A stretch of DNA of 64,000 nucleotides from the NCBI RefSeq assembly GCF_001692445.1, contig NZ_MAQA01000016.1:21234-85233 (forward strand), given 5' to 3'. Every line of letters begins with the position of its first letter. Positions within the stretch are counted from its first letter, which is position 1. This DNA is from Oerskovia enterophila (lineage in GTDB: Bacteria > Actinomycetota > Actinomycetes > Actinomycetales > Cellulomonadaceae). The translations under genes were made by a program, and so were the position numbers. Positions 38,601 to 48,106 of this stretch are shown here, one piece after another. The notes beneath the pieces were generated by a model. The model ran no database searches and was not told where the DNA came from. It was given only the letters and a program-made list of their open reading frames with translations.

Positions 38601-39697
38601 TCGCGATCCTCGTCTCCGCGTGCGTCTCGCTGCTCGTGGCGCTACTGGGCACCCCGCTGTTCATCAAGTTCCTGATCCGTCGCAACTACGGCCAGTTCGT
38701 CCGCCAGGACGGCCCGACGGCGCACTTCACCAAGCGCGGGACGCCCACCATGGGCGGGGTCGTCATCATCGGGGCGACCCTGATCGGCTGGGCGATGTCC
38801 TACGTCGTGTCCTCGATCGTGTCGGAGACGCCACGGACCCCGAGCATCTCGGCGATCCTGGTGCTCTTCCTCATGACCGGTCTGGGGCTCGTCGGGTTCT
38901 TCGACGACTTCACCAAGATCCGCAAGCAGCGCAGCCTGGGGCTCTCGCCGCGCGCCAAGATCATCGGCCAGGGCATCGTGGGCATCACGTTCGCGGTGCT
39001 TGCGCTGCAGTTCCCCAACGAGAACTTCCGCACACCGGCGTCGACGCACATCTCGTTCCTGCGGGACACCAACCTGGACCTGGCCTTCGCGGGAGCGACG
39101 ATCGGCCTGATCCTCTTCGTGCTCTGGGCCAACTTCCTCATCACGGCGTGGTCGAACGCGGTCAACCTGACGGACGGGCTCGACGGCCTGGCCACGGGTG
39201 TCTCGATCATCGTGTTCGGCTCGTACATCCTCGTGAGCATCTGGCAGCTCAACCAGAGCTGCCAGGTCATCGAGGCGGCCGGGCCGCGCTGCTACGAGGT
39301 CCGCGACCCGCAGGACCTCGCGATCGTCGCGGCCGCGATCATGGGCGCGTGCGTCGGGTTCCTGTGGTGGAACGCGAGCCCCGCGAGGATCTTCATGGGT
39401 GACACGGGGTCGCTCGCCCTCGGTGGCGCCCTGGCCGGTCTGACGATCCTGTCCCGCACCGAGATCCTCGCGGTCATCATCGGCGGGCTGTTCGTCCTCA
39501 TCGTGCTCTCCGATGTGATCCAGATCGGCTACTTCAAGATGACGGGCAAACGCGTCTTCAAGATGGCCCCGCTGCACCACCACTTCGAGCTCTCGGGGTG
39601 GGGCGAGGTCACGATCGTCATCAGGTTCTGGCTGATCGCCGGGCTGTTCGCGGGGCTGGGCCTCGGGATCTTCTACGCCGAATGGGTGGTCAGCTAG
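38597..39697 (+). CDS. mraY: Phospho-MurNAc-pentapeptide transferase MraY
   Basis: 366-residue enzyme with ten membrane segments. Makes lipid I on the inner face of the membrane. Diagnostic motifs: [30 protein letters not shown] (metal-binding Asp pair), [29 protein letters not shown] and the [15 protein letters not shown] histidine loop. An insert with two cysteines ([18 protein letters not shown]) in an external loop is longer than in E. coli MraY, as in many actinobacteria. Confidence 0.97.
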   Translation: MIAILVSACVSLLVALLGTPLFIKFLIRRNYGQFVRQDGPTAHFTKRGTPTMGGVVIIGATLIGWAMSYVVSSIVSETPRTPSISAILVLFLMTGLGLVGFFDDFTKIRKQRSLGLSPRAKIIGQGIVGITFAVLALQFPNENFRTPASTHISFLRDTNLDLAFAGATIGLILFVLWANFLITAWSNAVNLTDGLDGLATGVSIIVFGSYILVSIWQLNQSCQVIEAAGPRCYEVRDPQDLAIVAAAIMGACVGFLWWNASPARIFMGDTGSLALGGALAGLTILSRTEILAVIIGGLFVLIVLSDVIQIGYFKMTGKRVFKMAPLHHHFELSGWGEVTIVIRFWLIAGLFAGLGLGIFYAEWVVS

Positions 39698-41181
39698 TGC
39701 CGGAGGACTCCGTCCCCTCTGCTGCACCGCTCGACCTGGCCGTCCCGTGGGCGCAGGCCCGGGTCCTGGTCGCGGGCCTCGGGGTCTCCGGCCGCGCGGC
39801 CGTCCAGGCGCTGCGCGACGCGGCGAAGGTGGCGTCGGTCGTCACGGTGGACCGTTCGGCCCCCGACGCCGACGCGCAGGACGAGTCAGGTGTGGACCTG
39901 AGCCAGGTCGACCTGGTCGTGGCCTCCCCGGGGTGGGCGCCGTCGTCGGCCCTGCTGGTCGCCGCGCGCGCCGCCGGCGTGCCCGTGTGGAGCGAGGTCG
40001 AGCTGGCCTGGGCGCTGCGCGTGCCGCGCGCGGACGGCTCGTTCGCCCCCTGGCTCGCGGTCACGGGGACGAACGGCAAGACGACCACGGTCGAGATGCT
40101 GGCCTCGATCCTGTCCGCGGCCGGTCTGCGGACCGCGGCCGTGGGCAACGTCGGCACGCCCGTGGTCGTCGCTGCGCTCGACCCCGGGCTCGACGTCCTG
40201 GCGGTCGAGCTCTCGAGCTTCCAGCTGCACTTCACGCACTCCATGTCGGTCCAGGCCGGGGCCGTCCTCAACATCGCCGCGGACCACCTCGACTGGCACG
40301 GCTCGCTCGAGGCGTACGCCGCGGACAAGGGGCGCGTCTACGAGCGCGCTCAGGTCGCGTGCGTCTACAACGTCGCCGACCCGCGCACGGAGCACCTCGT
40401 GCGCGAGGCCGACGTCCTGGAGGCGGCGCGTGCGATCGGGTTCACGGTCGGCGCACCCGCTCGTGCCCAGCTCGGGGTCATCGAGGACGTCCTCGTGGAC
40501 CGCGCGTTCCACGCCGCACCCGACGACCCCGCGCGCCACCGCAGCGCCCAGGAGCTCGCGACGTTCGCGGACCTGGCCCACCTCGCCGGCCCCGGGGGCA
40601 CCGTACCCGTCCACGTGGTCGCCGACGCCCTCGCTGCGGCTGCCCTCGCGCGCGCCCACGGCGTGAGCGCGCAGGCGGTCCGCGAGGGCCTGCGCGCGTT
40701 CCGTCCGGGGGCGCACCGCATCCAGGGCGTCGCGACGGTCGACGGCGTGACGTACGTCGACGACTCGAAGGCGACCAACCCGCACGCGGCCTCGGCCTCG
40801 CTCGGCGCCTACGAGCCGGGGTCCGTGGTCTGGATCGCGGGCGGCCTCGCGAAGGGGGCGACCTACGACGAGCTCGTGCGTGCGCGGCTGTCCCGGCTGC
40901 GCGCCGTGGTCCTGATCGGTGCCGACCCGGCACCGATCGAGGGTGCACTGGCCCGACACGCACCCGACGTCCCCGTGGTCCGCGTCGATCCCGGTGACAC
41001 TGGGACGGTGATGCAGCGCGCCGTCGAACGAGCCCGGGACCTGGCGGTCCCCGGGGACACCGTCTTGCTCGCCCCCGCCAGCGCGTCGATGGACCAGTTC
41101 ACGTCGTACGCCGCACGCGGCGAGGCGTTCGCGCAGGCCGCACGGTCGTTGGTGGGCGCCGAGACCACGCTGGGAGGGTAG
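39697..41181 (+). CDS. murD: UDP-MurNAc-alanine--D-glutamate ligase MurD
   Basis: 494 residues. Adds D-Glu to UDP-MurNAc-L-Ala. Rossmann-like N-terminal VLVAGLGVSGRAAVQAL, the ATP loop LAVTGTNGKTTTVEML, ELSSFQLHF, NIAADHLDWHGS and the C-terminal YVDDSKATNPHAA are present. GTG 39697 shares one base with the mraY TAG and has GGGTGG six bases upstream; an in-frame ATG at 39682 would overlap mraY by 16 bases and lacks a binding site. Confidence 0.95.
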   Translation: MPEDSVPSAAPLDLAVPWAQARVLVAGLGVSGRAAVQALRDAAKVASVVTVDRSAPDADAQDESGVDLSQVDLVVASPGWAPSSALLVAARAAGVPVWSEVELAWALRVPRADGSFAPWLAVTGTNGKTTTVEMLASILSAAGLRTAAVGNVGTPVVVAALDPGLDVLAVELSSFQLHFTHSMSVQAGAVLNIAADHLDWHGSLEAYAADKGRVYERAQVACVYNVADPRTEHLVREADVLEAARAIGFTVGAPARAQLGVIEDVLVDRAFHAAPDDPARHRSAQELATFADLAHLAGPGGTVPVHVVADALAAAALARAHGVSAQAVREGLRAFRPGAHRIQGVATVDGVTYVDDSKATNPHAASASLGAYEPGSVVWIAGGLAKGATYDELVRARLSRLRAVVLIGADPAPIEGALARHAPDVPVVRVDPGDTGTVMQRAVERARDLAVPGDTVLLAPASASMDQFTSYAARGEAFAQAARSLVGAETTLGG

Positions 41182-41185
41182 TCCG

Positions 41186-42694
41186 GTGGCCCAGACGACG
41201 AGCGGGCGCGGGCCTGCGCAGCGCTCGGCGGCGGGCTCCTCCCGGGCGAGCACCGCGGGCACGCCACGCGCCAAGAGCCCGGCTGCTCGGACGACGACCG
41301 GCTCGACGCCCTCCGGGGCGCGTCCCGCGACCGGTGCGCGGCCGACCACGACCGCGACGACCGGCCTCCCCACGAAGGGCGGGACCACCCGGCGGACCCG
41401 CACACCGCGTCCTCGGCCGCGTCCGGCCAGGCCTGCGTCGAGCGAGCGCGCGTGGCTCGGCCAGTGGGACAGTGCCGTGACGAGCTACTACCTGCTCGTC
41501 GGTGCGACCACCCTGCTCGCGATCATCGGCCTCGTCATGGTGCTCTCGAGCTCGGCGATCACGGAGATCGCGGCGGGAAAGTCGCCCTACGGCGCGTTCC
41601 TGACCCAGGCGCAGTACGCGCTCATCGGTCTGCCCGTGCTGCTCGTCGCGAGCAGGCTCCCCACGAGCGTGTACCGGCACGGCGCGTGGCCGCTGCTCAT
41701 CTTCTCCCTGTGCCTCCAGCTCATGATCTTCAGCCCGCTCGGCCACGAGGTCAACGGCAACCTGAACTGGATCAACTTCGGGTCGTTCTTCGTGCAGCCC
41801 TCGGAGCCCGCCAAGCTCGCTCTCGCGGTCTGGCTGGGTGTCGTGCTCGGGCGCAAGCAGCACCTGCTGGGCTCGTGGAAGCACGCGATCGTGCCCGCGG
41901 TCCCCGGCGCGCTCCTGGTCATGGGGCTCGTGCTCGCGGGGCACGACCTGGGCACCATGCTCGTGATCCTCATCCTCGTGGCGGGGGCGTTCTTCGTCGC
42001 GGGAGTCGACTGGAAGCTCCTCGCCCTGGCGGGGGCCTGCGCGGCCGTCGTGGTCGTGGTCGGGTTCGTCGCGATGCAGCAGAACGCGAACCGCATGAAC
42101 CGGCTCCTCGCGACGTACACGAACGTGTGCGACACCTCGGACGCGAACGCGGGCTCGAGCGTCTGCTACCAGACGGTCCACGGCCTGTGGGCGCTGGGCA
42201 CGGGCGGGTTCGGCGGGGTCGGGCTCGGCGCGAGCCGCGAGAAGTGGAGCTACCTGCCCGAGGCCCACAACGACTTCATCTTCTCGGTCATCGGCGAGGA
42301 GCTCGGACTGCTCGGAACGCTCCTGGTCCTCGCCCTGTTCGCGGTGCTCGGGCTGGCCATGAGCCGGGTGATCCGCCGCCACCCCGACCCGTTCGTCAAG
42401 ATCACGACCGCGGGCATCGCGTGCTGGATCGTGGGTCAGGCGTTCATCAACATCGGCGTGGTCATCGGGGTGATCCCGGTCATCGGGGTGCCGCTCCCGC
42501 TCGTCTCCTCGGGCGGGTCGGCGCTGATCACGACCATGGCGGCCCTCGGCGTCGTGATCTCGTTCGCGCGCAACGAGCCAGGCGCCAAGGAGGCGTTCGC
42601 CGCCCGGGGGAGCGTCGTGCGCAAGTCGCTCGCCGTCGTCGGGCAGGCAGGGCGTCGCGCCCTGCCGGGGCGTCGGCGCGCCCAGGCCCGATGA
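41186..42694 (+). CDS. ftsW: Septal peptidoglycan glycosyltransferase FtsW (SEDS family)
   Basis: 502 residues. Polymerises lipid II at the septum as partner of FtsI. A cytoplasmic tail of about 90 residues rich in T, A, R and P precedes about ten membrane segments. SEDS signatures include VMVLSSSAITEIA, FVQPSEPAKLALAVWLG, GHDLGTMLVILILVAGAFF (with the catalytic aspartate region), SREKWSYLPEAHNDFIFSVIGEELG and the final VPLPLVSSGGSALI. GTG start with GGGAGGG seven bases upstream. Confidence 0.95.
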   Translation: MAQTTSGRGPAQRSAAGSSRASTAGTPRAKSPAARTTTGSTPSGARPATGARPTTTATTGLPTKGGTTRRTRTPRPRPRPARPASSERAWLGQWDSAVTSYYLLVGATTLLAIIGLVMVLSSSAITEIAAGKSPYGAFLTQAQYALIGLPVLLVASRLPTSVYRHGAWPLLIFSLCLQLMIFSPLGHEVNGNLNWINFGSFFVQPSEPAKLALAVWLGVVLGRKQHLLGSWKHAIVPAVPGALLVMGLVLAGHDLGTMLVILILVAGAFFVAGVDWKLLALAGACAAVVVVVGFVAMQQNANRMNRLLATYTNVCDTSDANAGSSVCYQTVHGLWALGTGGFGGVGLGASREKWSYLPEAHNDFIFSVIGEELGLLGTLLVLALFAVLGLAMSRVIRRHPDPFVKITTAGIACWIVGQAFINIGVVIGVIPVIGVPLPLVSSGGSALITTMAALGVVISFARNEPGAKEAFAARGSVVRKSLAVVGQAGRRALPGRRRAQAR

Positions 42695-42785
42695 CCAGGC
42701 CCTGCCGTGAGCCCGTGGGCGAGCGGCGGCCCCAGAACTTCTCGGCCCCCGGGTCCTCCGGGGACGACAGCAACAGCAAGGACAG

Positions 42786-43922
42786 GTGACGAGGTACGTG
42801 GTGAGTTCTTCTCTCGGTTCGGTGGTGCTCGCAGGCGGCGGGACGGCGGGTCACGTGAACCCGCTGCTCGCGGTGGCGGACGAGCTGCGCGAGCGCAACC
42901 CCGGGGCGGTCGTCACGGTGCTCGGGACGGAGAGCGGCCTCGAGGCCGACCTGGTCCCGGCGCGCGGGTACCCCTTGCGCTTCGTGCCCAAGGTGCCGCT
43001 GCCGCGGCGCCCGAGCGGCGAGTGGGTCGCCCTGCCGGGCAAGCTCAAGTCGGCCGTGGAGGCCGCCGGGGCCGTGATCGACGAGACCCGGGCAGAGGTC
43101 GTCGTGGGCTTCGGGGGATACGTCTCGACGCCCGCCTACCTCGCGGCGCACCGCCGCGGGGTGCCGATCGTGATCCACGAGCAGAACGCCCGACCCGGCC
43201 TGGCCAACCGTGCCGGCGCGCGGTGGGCCGAGTACGTGGCCGTCACGTTCGACGGCACGCCGCTCAAGGGCGGCATCGTCACGGGCCTGCCGCTGCGCTG
43301 GGAGATCGCGGACCTGATCCGTGACCGCTCGGTCGACGCGGCGACGGTCCGGACCAACGCCGCGGCCGCGCTCGGGCTCGACCCGGCGCGCCCGACCGTG
43401 GTCGTCACGGGTGGTTCGCTGGGCGCGCAGAGCGTCAACGAGGCGTTCGCCGGCGCGGCGCGCGCCGTCCTCGCGACGGGTGCGCAGGTCCTGCACCTGA
43501 CGGGCAAGGGCAAGGCCGACGCGGTGCGCGAGGTCGTGGGCGGTCTGCCCGGCTACGACGTGCGCGAGTACCTGTCGGCGATGCACCTGGCGTACGCGGT
43601 CGCCGACCTGGTCGTGTGCCGCTCGGGCGCGGGGACGGTCAGCGAGCTCGCTGCCCTGGGCATCCCCGCGGTGTACGTGCCGCTGCCGATCGGCAACGGC
43701 GAGCAGCGCCTGAACGCCGCGCCGCTGGTCCGGGCGGGTGGCGGGATCCTGGTCGACGACGACGCGTTCACCTCGGCCTGGGTGACCACGAACCTCCCCG
43801 GCCTCGTGAGCGACGCCGAGCGGCTGCGGACCATGGCGGCGCTCGCGTCGCGCGCGGGCATGCAGGACGCGACGGCACGCGTCGCGGACCTCGTCGAGAA
43901 GGCGGCGGGGGTGTCCCGATGA
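42786..43922 (+). CDS. murG: Lipid II synthase MurG (GlcNAc transferase)
   Basis: About 378 residues, peripheral membrane GT28 enzyme that adds GlcNAc to lipid I. Motifs: VVLAGGGTAGHVNPLLAVA, VVGFGGYVSTPAYLAA, IVIHEQNARPGLANR, VVTGGSLGAQSVNEAF and CRSGAGTVSELAALGIPAVYVPLPI with GNGEQRLNA. Start choice is uncertain: GTG 42786 follows AAGGA, while GTG 42801 gives MSSSLGSVVLAGG and has GAGG six bases upstream. The stop overlaps murC (ATGA). Confidence 0.95.
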   Translation: MTRYVVSSSLGSVVLAGGGTAGHVNPLLAVADELRERNPGAVVTVLGTESGLEADLVPARGYPLRFVPKVPLPRRPSGEWVALPGKLKSAVEAAGAVIDETRAEVVVGFGGYVSTPAYLAAHRRGVPIVIHEQNARPGLANRAGARWAEYVAVTFDGTPLKGGIVTGLPLRWEIADLIRDRSVDAATVRTNAAAALGLDPARPTVVVTGGSLGAQSVNEAFAGAARAVLATGAQVLHLTGKGKADAVREVVGGLPGYDVREYLSAMHLAYAVADLVVCRSGAGTVSELAALGIPAVYVPLPIGNGEQRLNAAPLVRAGGGILVDDDAFTSAWVTTNLPGLVSDAERLRTMAALASRAGMQDATARVADLVEKAAGVSR

Positions 43923-45433
43923 CGGCCGACGGTTCGTCGGAGCCGTCGGCCCCGTCGGTGCCTCCGGTGCTCGCGGAGCTCGGGACGGTCCACCTGATCG
44001 GTATCGGCGGCGCGGGCATGTCGGTCGTGGCCCGTCTGCTCACGGCCCGCGGGGTGCGCGTGCAGGGGTCGGACGCCAAGGGCAGCGCCGTGGTCGAGGC
44101 GCTGCGTGCGGACGGGGTCCCGGTGCACGTCGGGCACGCGGCCGCGAACGTCGAGGGCGCGGACACGCTCGTCCTGTCGAGCGCGGTCCGTCCCGACAAC
44201 CCGGAGCTGGTCGCGGCGCGTGCCGCGGGACTGCGCGTGCTGCACCGCTCGGAGGTGCTCGCCGCGCTCATGGCGCAGGGTCGCTCGGTCGCGGTCGCGG
44301 GCGCGCACGGCAAGACCACGACGTCGGCCATGATCGCGACGACCCTGCGGTCCGCGGGGCTCGACCCGTCGTTCGCGATCGGCGGCTCGGTCATCACGAG
44401 CGACGGTGCGATCCCGGGCGGTCGGCTGGGCGCGGGCGACGTGCTGGTCGCCGAGGCCGACGAGTCCGACGGCTCGTTCCTCAACTACGCGCCGACCATC
44501 GCGGTCGTGCTGAACGTCGAGCCCGACCACCTGGACCACTACGGGTCCCGCGAGGCGTTCGAGCAGGCCTTCGTGGACTTCGCGGCCCGCATCGTGCCCG
44601 GCGGCCACCTGGTCGCGTGCGCCGACGACCCGGGGGCGCTCGCGCTCGCGCGGGCGCACCGGGCGGCGGGTGGCAGGGTCGTCACGTACGGGACGACGCC
44701 GGGCAGCGACGTGCTGCTCACGGACGTCCGGCCCGACGGCGCCGCGGGGGTGGCCGCCCGGCTCACCGTCGCGGGGGGTGCGTCGGGCGTGGGCCCGGCC
44801 GGCGCGACCACCGGGCCGTTCGAGCTGCGCCTGCAGGTCCCGGGCGCGCACAACGCCCTGAACGCCGCGGCGGCCGTCGCGACGGCCCTCCTCCTGGGCG
44901 TTCCCGCGGAGCAGGCTGTCGCGGGGGTCGGCGAGTTCCTGGGTACCGGCCGACGGTTCGAGGCGCAGGGCGAGGCCCGCGGGGTGCGGGTCGTGGACGA
45001 CTACGCCCACCACCCGACCGAGGTCGCCGCGCTCCTGACGGCTGCTCGACCCGTGGCTGCCGGGGGACGTGTCCTGGTCCTGTTCCAGCCGCACCTGTTC
45101 TCCCGGACGCGGCTGTTCGCGCAGGAGTTCGCCGACGCTCTCGCGCTCGCGGACGACGTCGTGGTGACGGGCGTCTATGCGGCGCGCGAGGACCTCGACC
45201 CGGAGACGGGCTCGTGGACGATCGTGGACCGGATGCCCGCCGGCGCCGCGCGCGGCATCGAGGACCGCGTCGAGGCCGCGCGTGCCGTCGCGGCGGCCGC
45301 GCGGCCCGGTGACCTGGTCCTCACGGTCGGGGCGGGCGACGTGACCGAGCTCGGGGCCGTGATCCTCGACGCTCTCCTGGCGGGTGCGCCCGCCGGGGAC
45401 GGCGACGGGACGGTCCCGGAGGCCGAGGGCTGA
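43919..45433 (+). CDS. murC: UDP-MurNAc--L-alanine ligase MurC
   Basis: 504 residues. First amino acid addition to UDP-MurNAc. N-terminal HLIGIGGAGMSVVARLL, the ATP loop VAVAGAHGKTTTSAMI, EADESDGSFLNYAP, NVEPDHLDHYGS, and the C-terminal VVDDYAHHPTEVAALLTAAR and FQPHLFSRTRLF are present. A variable Ala/Gly-rich insert (about residues 250-305) lies between the central and C-terminal domains. Coupled to murG and ftsQ by overlaps. Confidence 0.96.
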   Translation: MTADGSSEPSAPSVPPVLAELGTVHLIGIGGAGMSVVARLLTARGVRVQGSDAKGSAVVEALRADGVPVHVGHAAANVEGADTLVLSSAVRPDNPELVAARAAGLRVLHRSEVLAALMAQGRSVAVAGAHGKTTTSAMIATTLRSAGLDPSFAIGGSVITSDGAIPGGRLGAGDVLVAEADESDGSFLNYAPTIAVVLNVEPDHLDHYGSREAFEQAFVDFAARIVPGGHLVACADDPGALALARAHRAAGGRVVTYGTTPGSDVLLTDVRPDGAAGVAARLTVAGGASGVGPAGATTGPFELRLQVPGAHNALNAAAAVATALLLGVPAEQAVAGVGEFLGTGRRFEAQGEARGVRVVDDYAHHPTEVAALLTAARPVAAGGRVLVLFQPHLFSRTRLFAQEFADALALADDVVVTGVYAAREDLDPETGSWTIVDRMPAGAARGIEDRVEAARAVAAAARPGDLVLTVGAGDVTELGAVILDALLAGAPAGDGDGTVPEAEG

Positions 45434-46533
45434 TGAGACCGCCGTCCCGGCCGCGTCCTGCGACTCCCCGACCGGCGGCTCGGGGGGCACGGGACCCGCA
45501 GGCGCGCCCCGGTGCGGAGCGGGTGGCTCCCGTCGAGGAGTCCGCCGCGGACGAGGCGGTACGTGACCACGATGCCCGCCACGACACCCGACGGGGAACC
45601 CGTCCAGCCCGTGCCGGTCAGGACGAGACCCTCACGCAGCCCCTCGAGCTCCGGGGGCAGGACCTCGTCCCGGTCGGATCGTCACGTCCTGCGCCCCGGA
45701 CCTCGGGTACCCGTCCTGCGACGGGACAGGTCCCGGTGAGGCCGTCAGGGGGCCCGTCGGCCACCAGGTCGACGGCGCGACCGACCGACCGGGTCGTCTC
45801 GACGGGCATGGCCGACCGGCTCGCGGAGAAGGCGGCCATGCGTCGCCACCGCGTGCGGCGCACGATCCTGATCTGGGTCGCCTCGGTGGTCGCGGTCGCG
45901 GCCGTCGTCTGGGTCGCCCTGTTCTCCCCGGTCCTCGGCACGGACCCCGCGAAGGTCGAGATCACGGGGGAGGGGACCGTGATCGACGTCGCACAGGTGC
46001 AGCAGATCGTGTCAGGGGTCGCGGGCGTGCCGCTGCCCCGTGTCGACACGATCGGGTTGCGCGAGCAGATCCTGTCCCTCAACGGTGTGCGCGACGCCAC
46101 GATCCTGCGCGAGTGGCCCGACGGGTTGAGCGTGACCCTCGAGTCGAGGGAGCCCGTCGCGGCGGTGCCGCACGAGGGGGCCTACGTCCTGCTCGACCGC
46201 GACGGCGTCCAGGTGCTGACGGTCGAGGAGGTGCCCGAGGGGATCCCCGAGATCGGGGTGAGCCTCGACGAGAAGGGGGCCAGGTCGTTGCGTGCCGCGC
46301 GCATCGTGCTCAACGCGCTCCCGCCCGAGCTGCGGGCCGAGGTCGCCGAGGTCACGGCGGAGACGCAGGACGCGGTCGAGATGACGCTGCGTGACGGGGC
46401 GGTCGTGGAGTGGGGCAACGGCGAGGACGCAGCCCTCAAGGTCAAGGTGCTGCAGACCTTGAGGTCGCTGCCGGAGAACCAGGGCGCGACGCTCTACGAC
46501 GTGTCCGCGCCCACGATGCCGATCACCCGATGA
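45433..46533 (+). CDS. ftsQ: Cell division protein FtsQ
   Basis: 366-residue bitopic divisome protein. The cytoplasmic tail is long (about 137 residues), rich in R, P, A and T and probably disordered. One membrane segment (ILIWVASVVAVAAVVWVALF) lies at about 145-164, followed by the POTRA domain (PAKVEITGEGTVIDVAQV) and the beta domain (LNGVRDATILREWPDGLSVTL, REPVAAVPHEGAYVLLDRDG). Start TGATG shares one base with the murC stop. FtsQ recruits FtsL and the FtsW-FtsI pair. Confidence 0.93.
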   Translation: MRPPSRPRPATPRPAARGARDPQARPGAERVAPVEESAADEAVRDHDARHDTRRGTRPARAGQDETLTQPLELRGQDLVPVGSSRPAPRTSGTRPATGQVPVRPSGGPSATRSTARPTDRVVSTGMADRLAEKAAMRRHRVRRTILIWVASVVAVAAVVWVALFSPVLGTDPAKVEITGEGTVIDVAQVQQIVSGVAGVPLPRVDTIGLREQILSLNGVRDATILREWPDGLSVTLESREPVAAVPHEGAYVLLDRDGVQVLTVEEVPEGIPEIGVSLDEKGARSLRAARIVLNALPPELRAEVAEVTAETQDAVEMTLRDGAVVEWGNGEDAALKVKVLQTLRSLPENQGATLYDVSAPTMPITR

Positions 46534-46667
46534 CCGTGGCGACCGGCGCCGGGGCCCGGTCGCCGGGCCACGGGCTCGACGGACGTGAGTCGAAGAACTC
46601 ATGCAGTACGGCAGGGGTGAGACATGGCCCACCCAGCAGGTTTTCGCCGACACGCGCGGGCGGGTCG

Positions 46668-46696
46668 TTGATAGGACCAGGACGGGCACCTACCGT
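46668..46696 (+). promoter_or_regulatory. Promoter of ftsZ
   Basis: TTGATA (46668-46673), 17-base spacer, TACCGT (46691-46696), in the 243-bp gap between ftsQ and ftsZ. The predicted leader is about 75 nt. Confidence 0.6.
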
Positions 46697-46720
46697 CGAC
46701 ACAGCACAACCTGACATAAC

Positions 46721-46753
46721 TATAACCCTCTAGTTGAGGGTGAAGGTTGAGGG
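46721..46753 (+). promoter_or_regulatory. Repeat-containing ftsZ leader
   Basis: TATAAC at 46721 may be a second -10. ACCCTC-TAGTT-GAGGGT (46725-46741) is an inverted repeat, and GTTGAGGG occurs twice (46733 and 46746) with a 13-bp period, just before the GAGAGG ribosome binding site (46764). Similar AACCCTC/GAGGGTT motifs precede ftsZ in other actinobacteria, from memory; the binding factor is unknown. Confidence 0.5.
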
Positions 46754-46776
46754 CTACAGGATCGAGAGGCATTGAC

Positions 46777-48102
46777 GTGGCAACTCCGCAGAACTACCTA
46801 GCAGTGATCAAGGTGGTCGGCATCGGCGGTGGTGGCGTGAACGCCGTCAACCGGATGATCGAGGTCGGTCTCAAGGGCGTCGAGTTCATCGCCATCAACA
46901 CCGACGCGCAGGCGCTGCTGATGTCCGACGCGGACGTCAAGCTCGACGTCGGGCGCGAGCTCACGCGTGGGCTGGGTGCCGGTGCCGATCCCGAGGTCGG
47001 CAAGAAGGCCGCCGAGGACCACGCCGAGGAGATCGAGGACGTCCTGCGCGGCGCCGACATGGTCTTCGTCACGGCGGGCGAGGGCGGCGGGACGGGCACG
47101 GGTGGCGCGCCGGTCGTCGCGCGCATCGCGCGGTCGCTGGGAGCCCTGACCGTGGGTGTCGTCACGCGGCCCTTCACGTTCGAGGGCCGGCGCCGCTCGG
47201 TCCAGGCGGACCAGGGGATCGAGGCCCTGCGCAACGAGGTCGACACCCTCATCGTCATCCCGAACGACCGGCTCCTGTCGATGTCGGACCGCAGCGTCTC
47301 GGCGCTCGACGCGTTCCACTCGGCGGACCAGGTCCTGCTCTCGGGCGTCCAGGGCATCACCGACCTCATCACGACCCCGGGTCTGATCAACCTCGACTTC
47401 GCCGACGTCAAGTCGGTCATGCAGGGAGCGGGCAGCGCCCTCATGGGGATCGGCTCGGCACGGGGCGAGGACCGCGCGGTCCAGGCCGCGGAGCTCGCGA
47501 TCTCCTCGCCGCTGCTCGAGGCCAGCATCGACGGCGCCCACGGCGTCCTGCTGTCGATCCAGGGCGGCTCGGACCTCGGTCTCTTCGAGATCAACGAGGC
47601 CGCGCGACTGGTCCACGAGGCTGCGCACACCGAGGCGAACATCATCTTCGGTGCCGTGATCGACGACGCCCTCGGCGACGAGGTCCGCGTGACCGTCATC
47701 GCCGCAGGGTTCGACGGCGGCACGCCCCAGGTCCGCAAGGACTCGCGTGCTCCTGGGCAGCTCGCCGGAGCGCCCGCGGCGCAGCCTGCGCAGCCCGTCC
47801 AGGCGCAGCGCCCCGTCGCGGTGCCGACCACCACGGGCAGCCACACGCTGCCCCGCCCGGTCGTCCCCATCGCTTCGGAGCCCGACGACGTGCCGGTCAC
47901 CTTCGGAGGTGGAGCGGCCCAGGTCTCGGCAGGCTACCCGGCGGCGATCCCGACGTTCAGCGTCGTCCCCACCGAGGACAACCAGAACGCGGAGCAGCCC
48001 GCGGCCGAGCGGTCGGCGCAGGTCGAGGTGCCTCGTCTCTACGACGAGGAGCCCGTCCGTCGCAAGGTCGAGGAGCTCGACGTCCCCGACTTCCTCAAGT
48101 AG
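46777..48102 (+). CDS. ftsZ: Cell division GTPase FtsZ
   Basis: 441 residues. Tubulin homologue that forms the Z-ring. [17 protein letters not shown] at the start, the tubulin signature [17 protein letters not shown] (about residues 103-119), the T7-loop [11 protein letters not shown], a variable acidic/proline linker of about 95 residues, and the conserved C-terminal peptide ELDVPDFLK that binds SepF and other partners. GTG 46777 has GAGAGG seven bases upstream. No ftsA is present, as usual in actinobacteria; SepF serves as membrane anchor. Confidence 0.98.
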   Translation: MATPQNYLAVIKVVGIGGGGVNAVNRMIEVGLKGVEFIAINTDAQALLMSDADVKLDVGRELTRGLGAGADPEVGKKAAEDHAEEIEDVLRGADMVFVTAGEGGGTGTGGAPVVARIARSLGALTVGVVTRPFTFEGRRRSVQADQGIEALRNEVDTLIVIPNDRLLSMSDRSVSALDAFHSADQVLLSGVQGITDLITTPGLINLDFADVKSVMQGAGSALMGIGSARGEDRAVQAAELAISSPLLEASIDGAHGVLLSIQGGSDLGLFEINEAARLVHEAAHTEANIIFGAVIDDALGDEVRVTVIAAGFDGGTPQVRKDSRAPGQLAGAPAAQPAQPVQAQRPVAVPTTTGSHTLPRPVVPIASEPDDVPVTFGGGAAQVSAGYPAAIPTFSVVPTEDNQNAEQPAAERSAQVEVPRLYDEEPVRRKVEELDVPDFLK

Positions 48103-48106
48103 CACC

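Noticed and set aside
46698..46702. GACAC core resembling a WhiA site before ftsZ
   Set aside because: A five-base match is expected often by chance in such DNA and no second copy or conserved context was seen.
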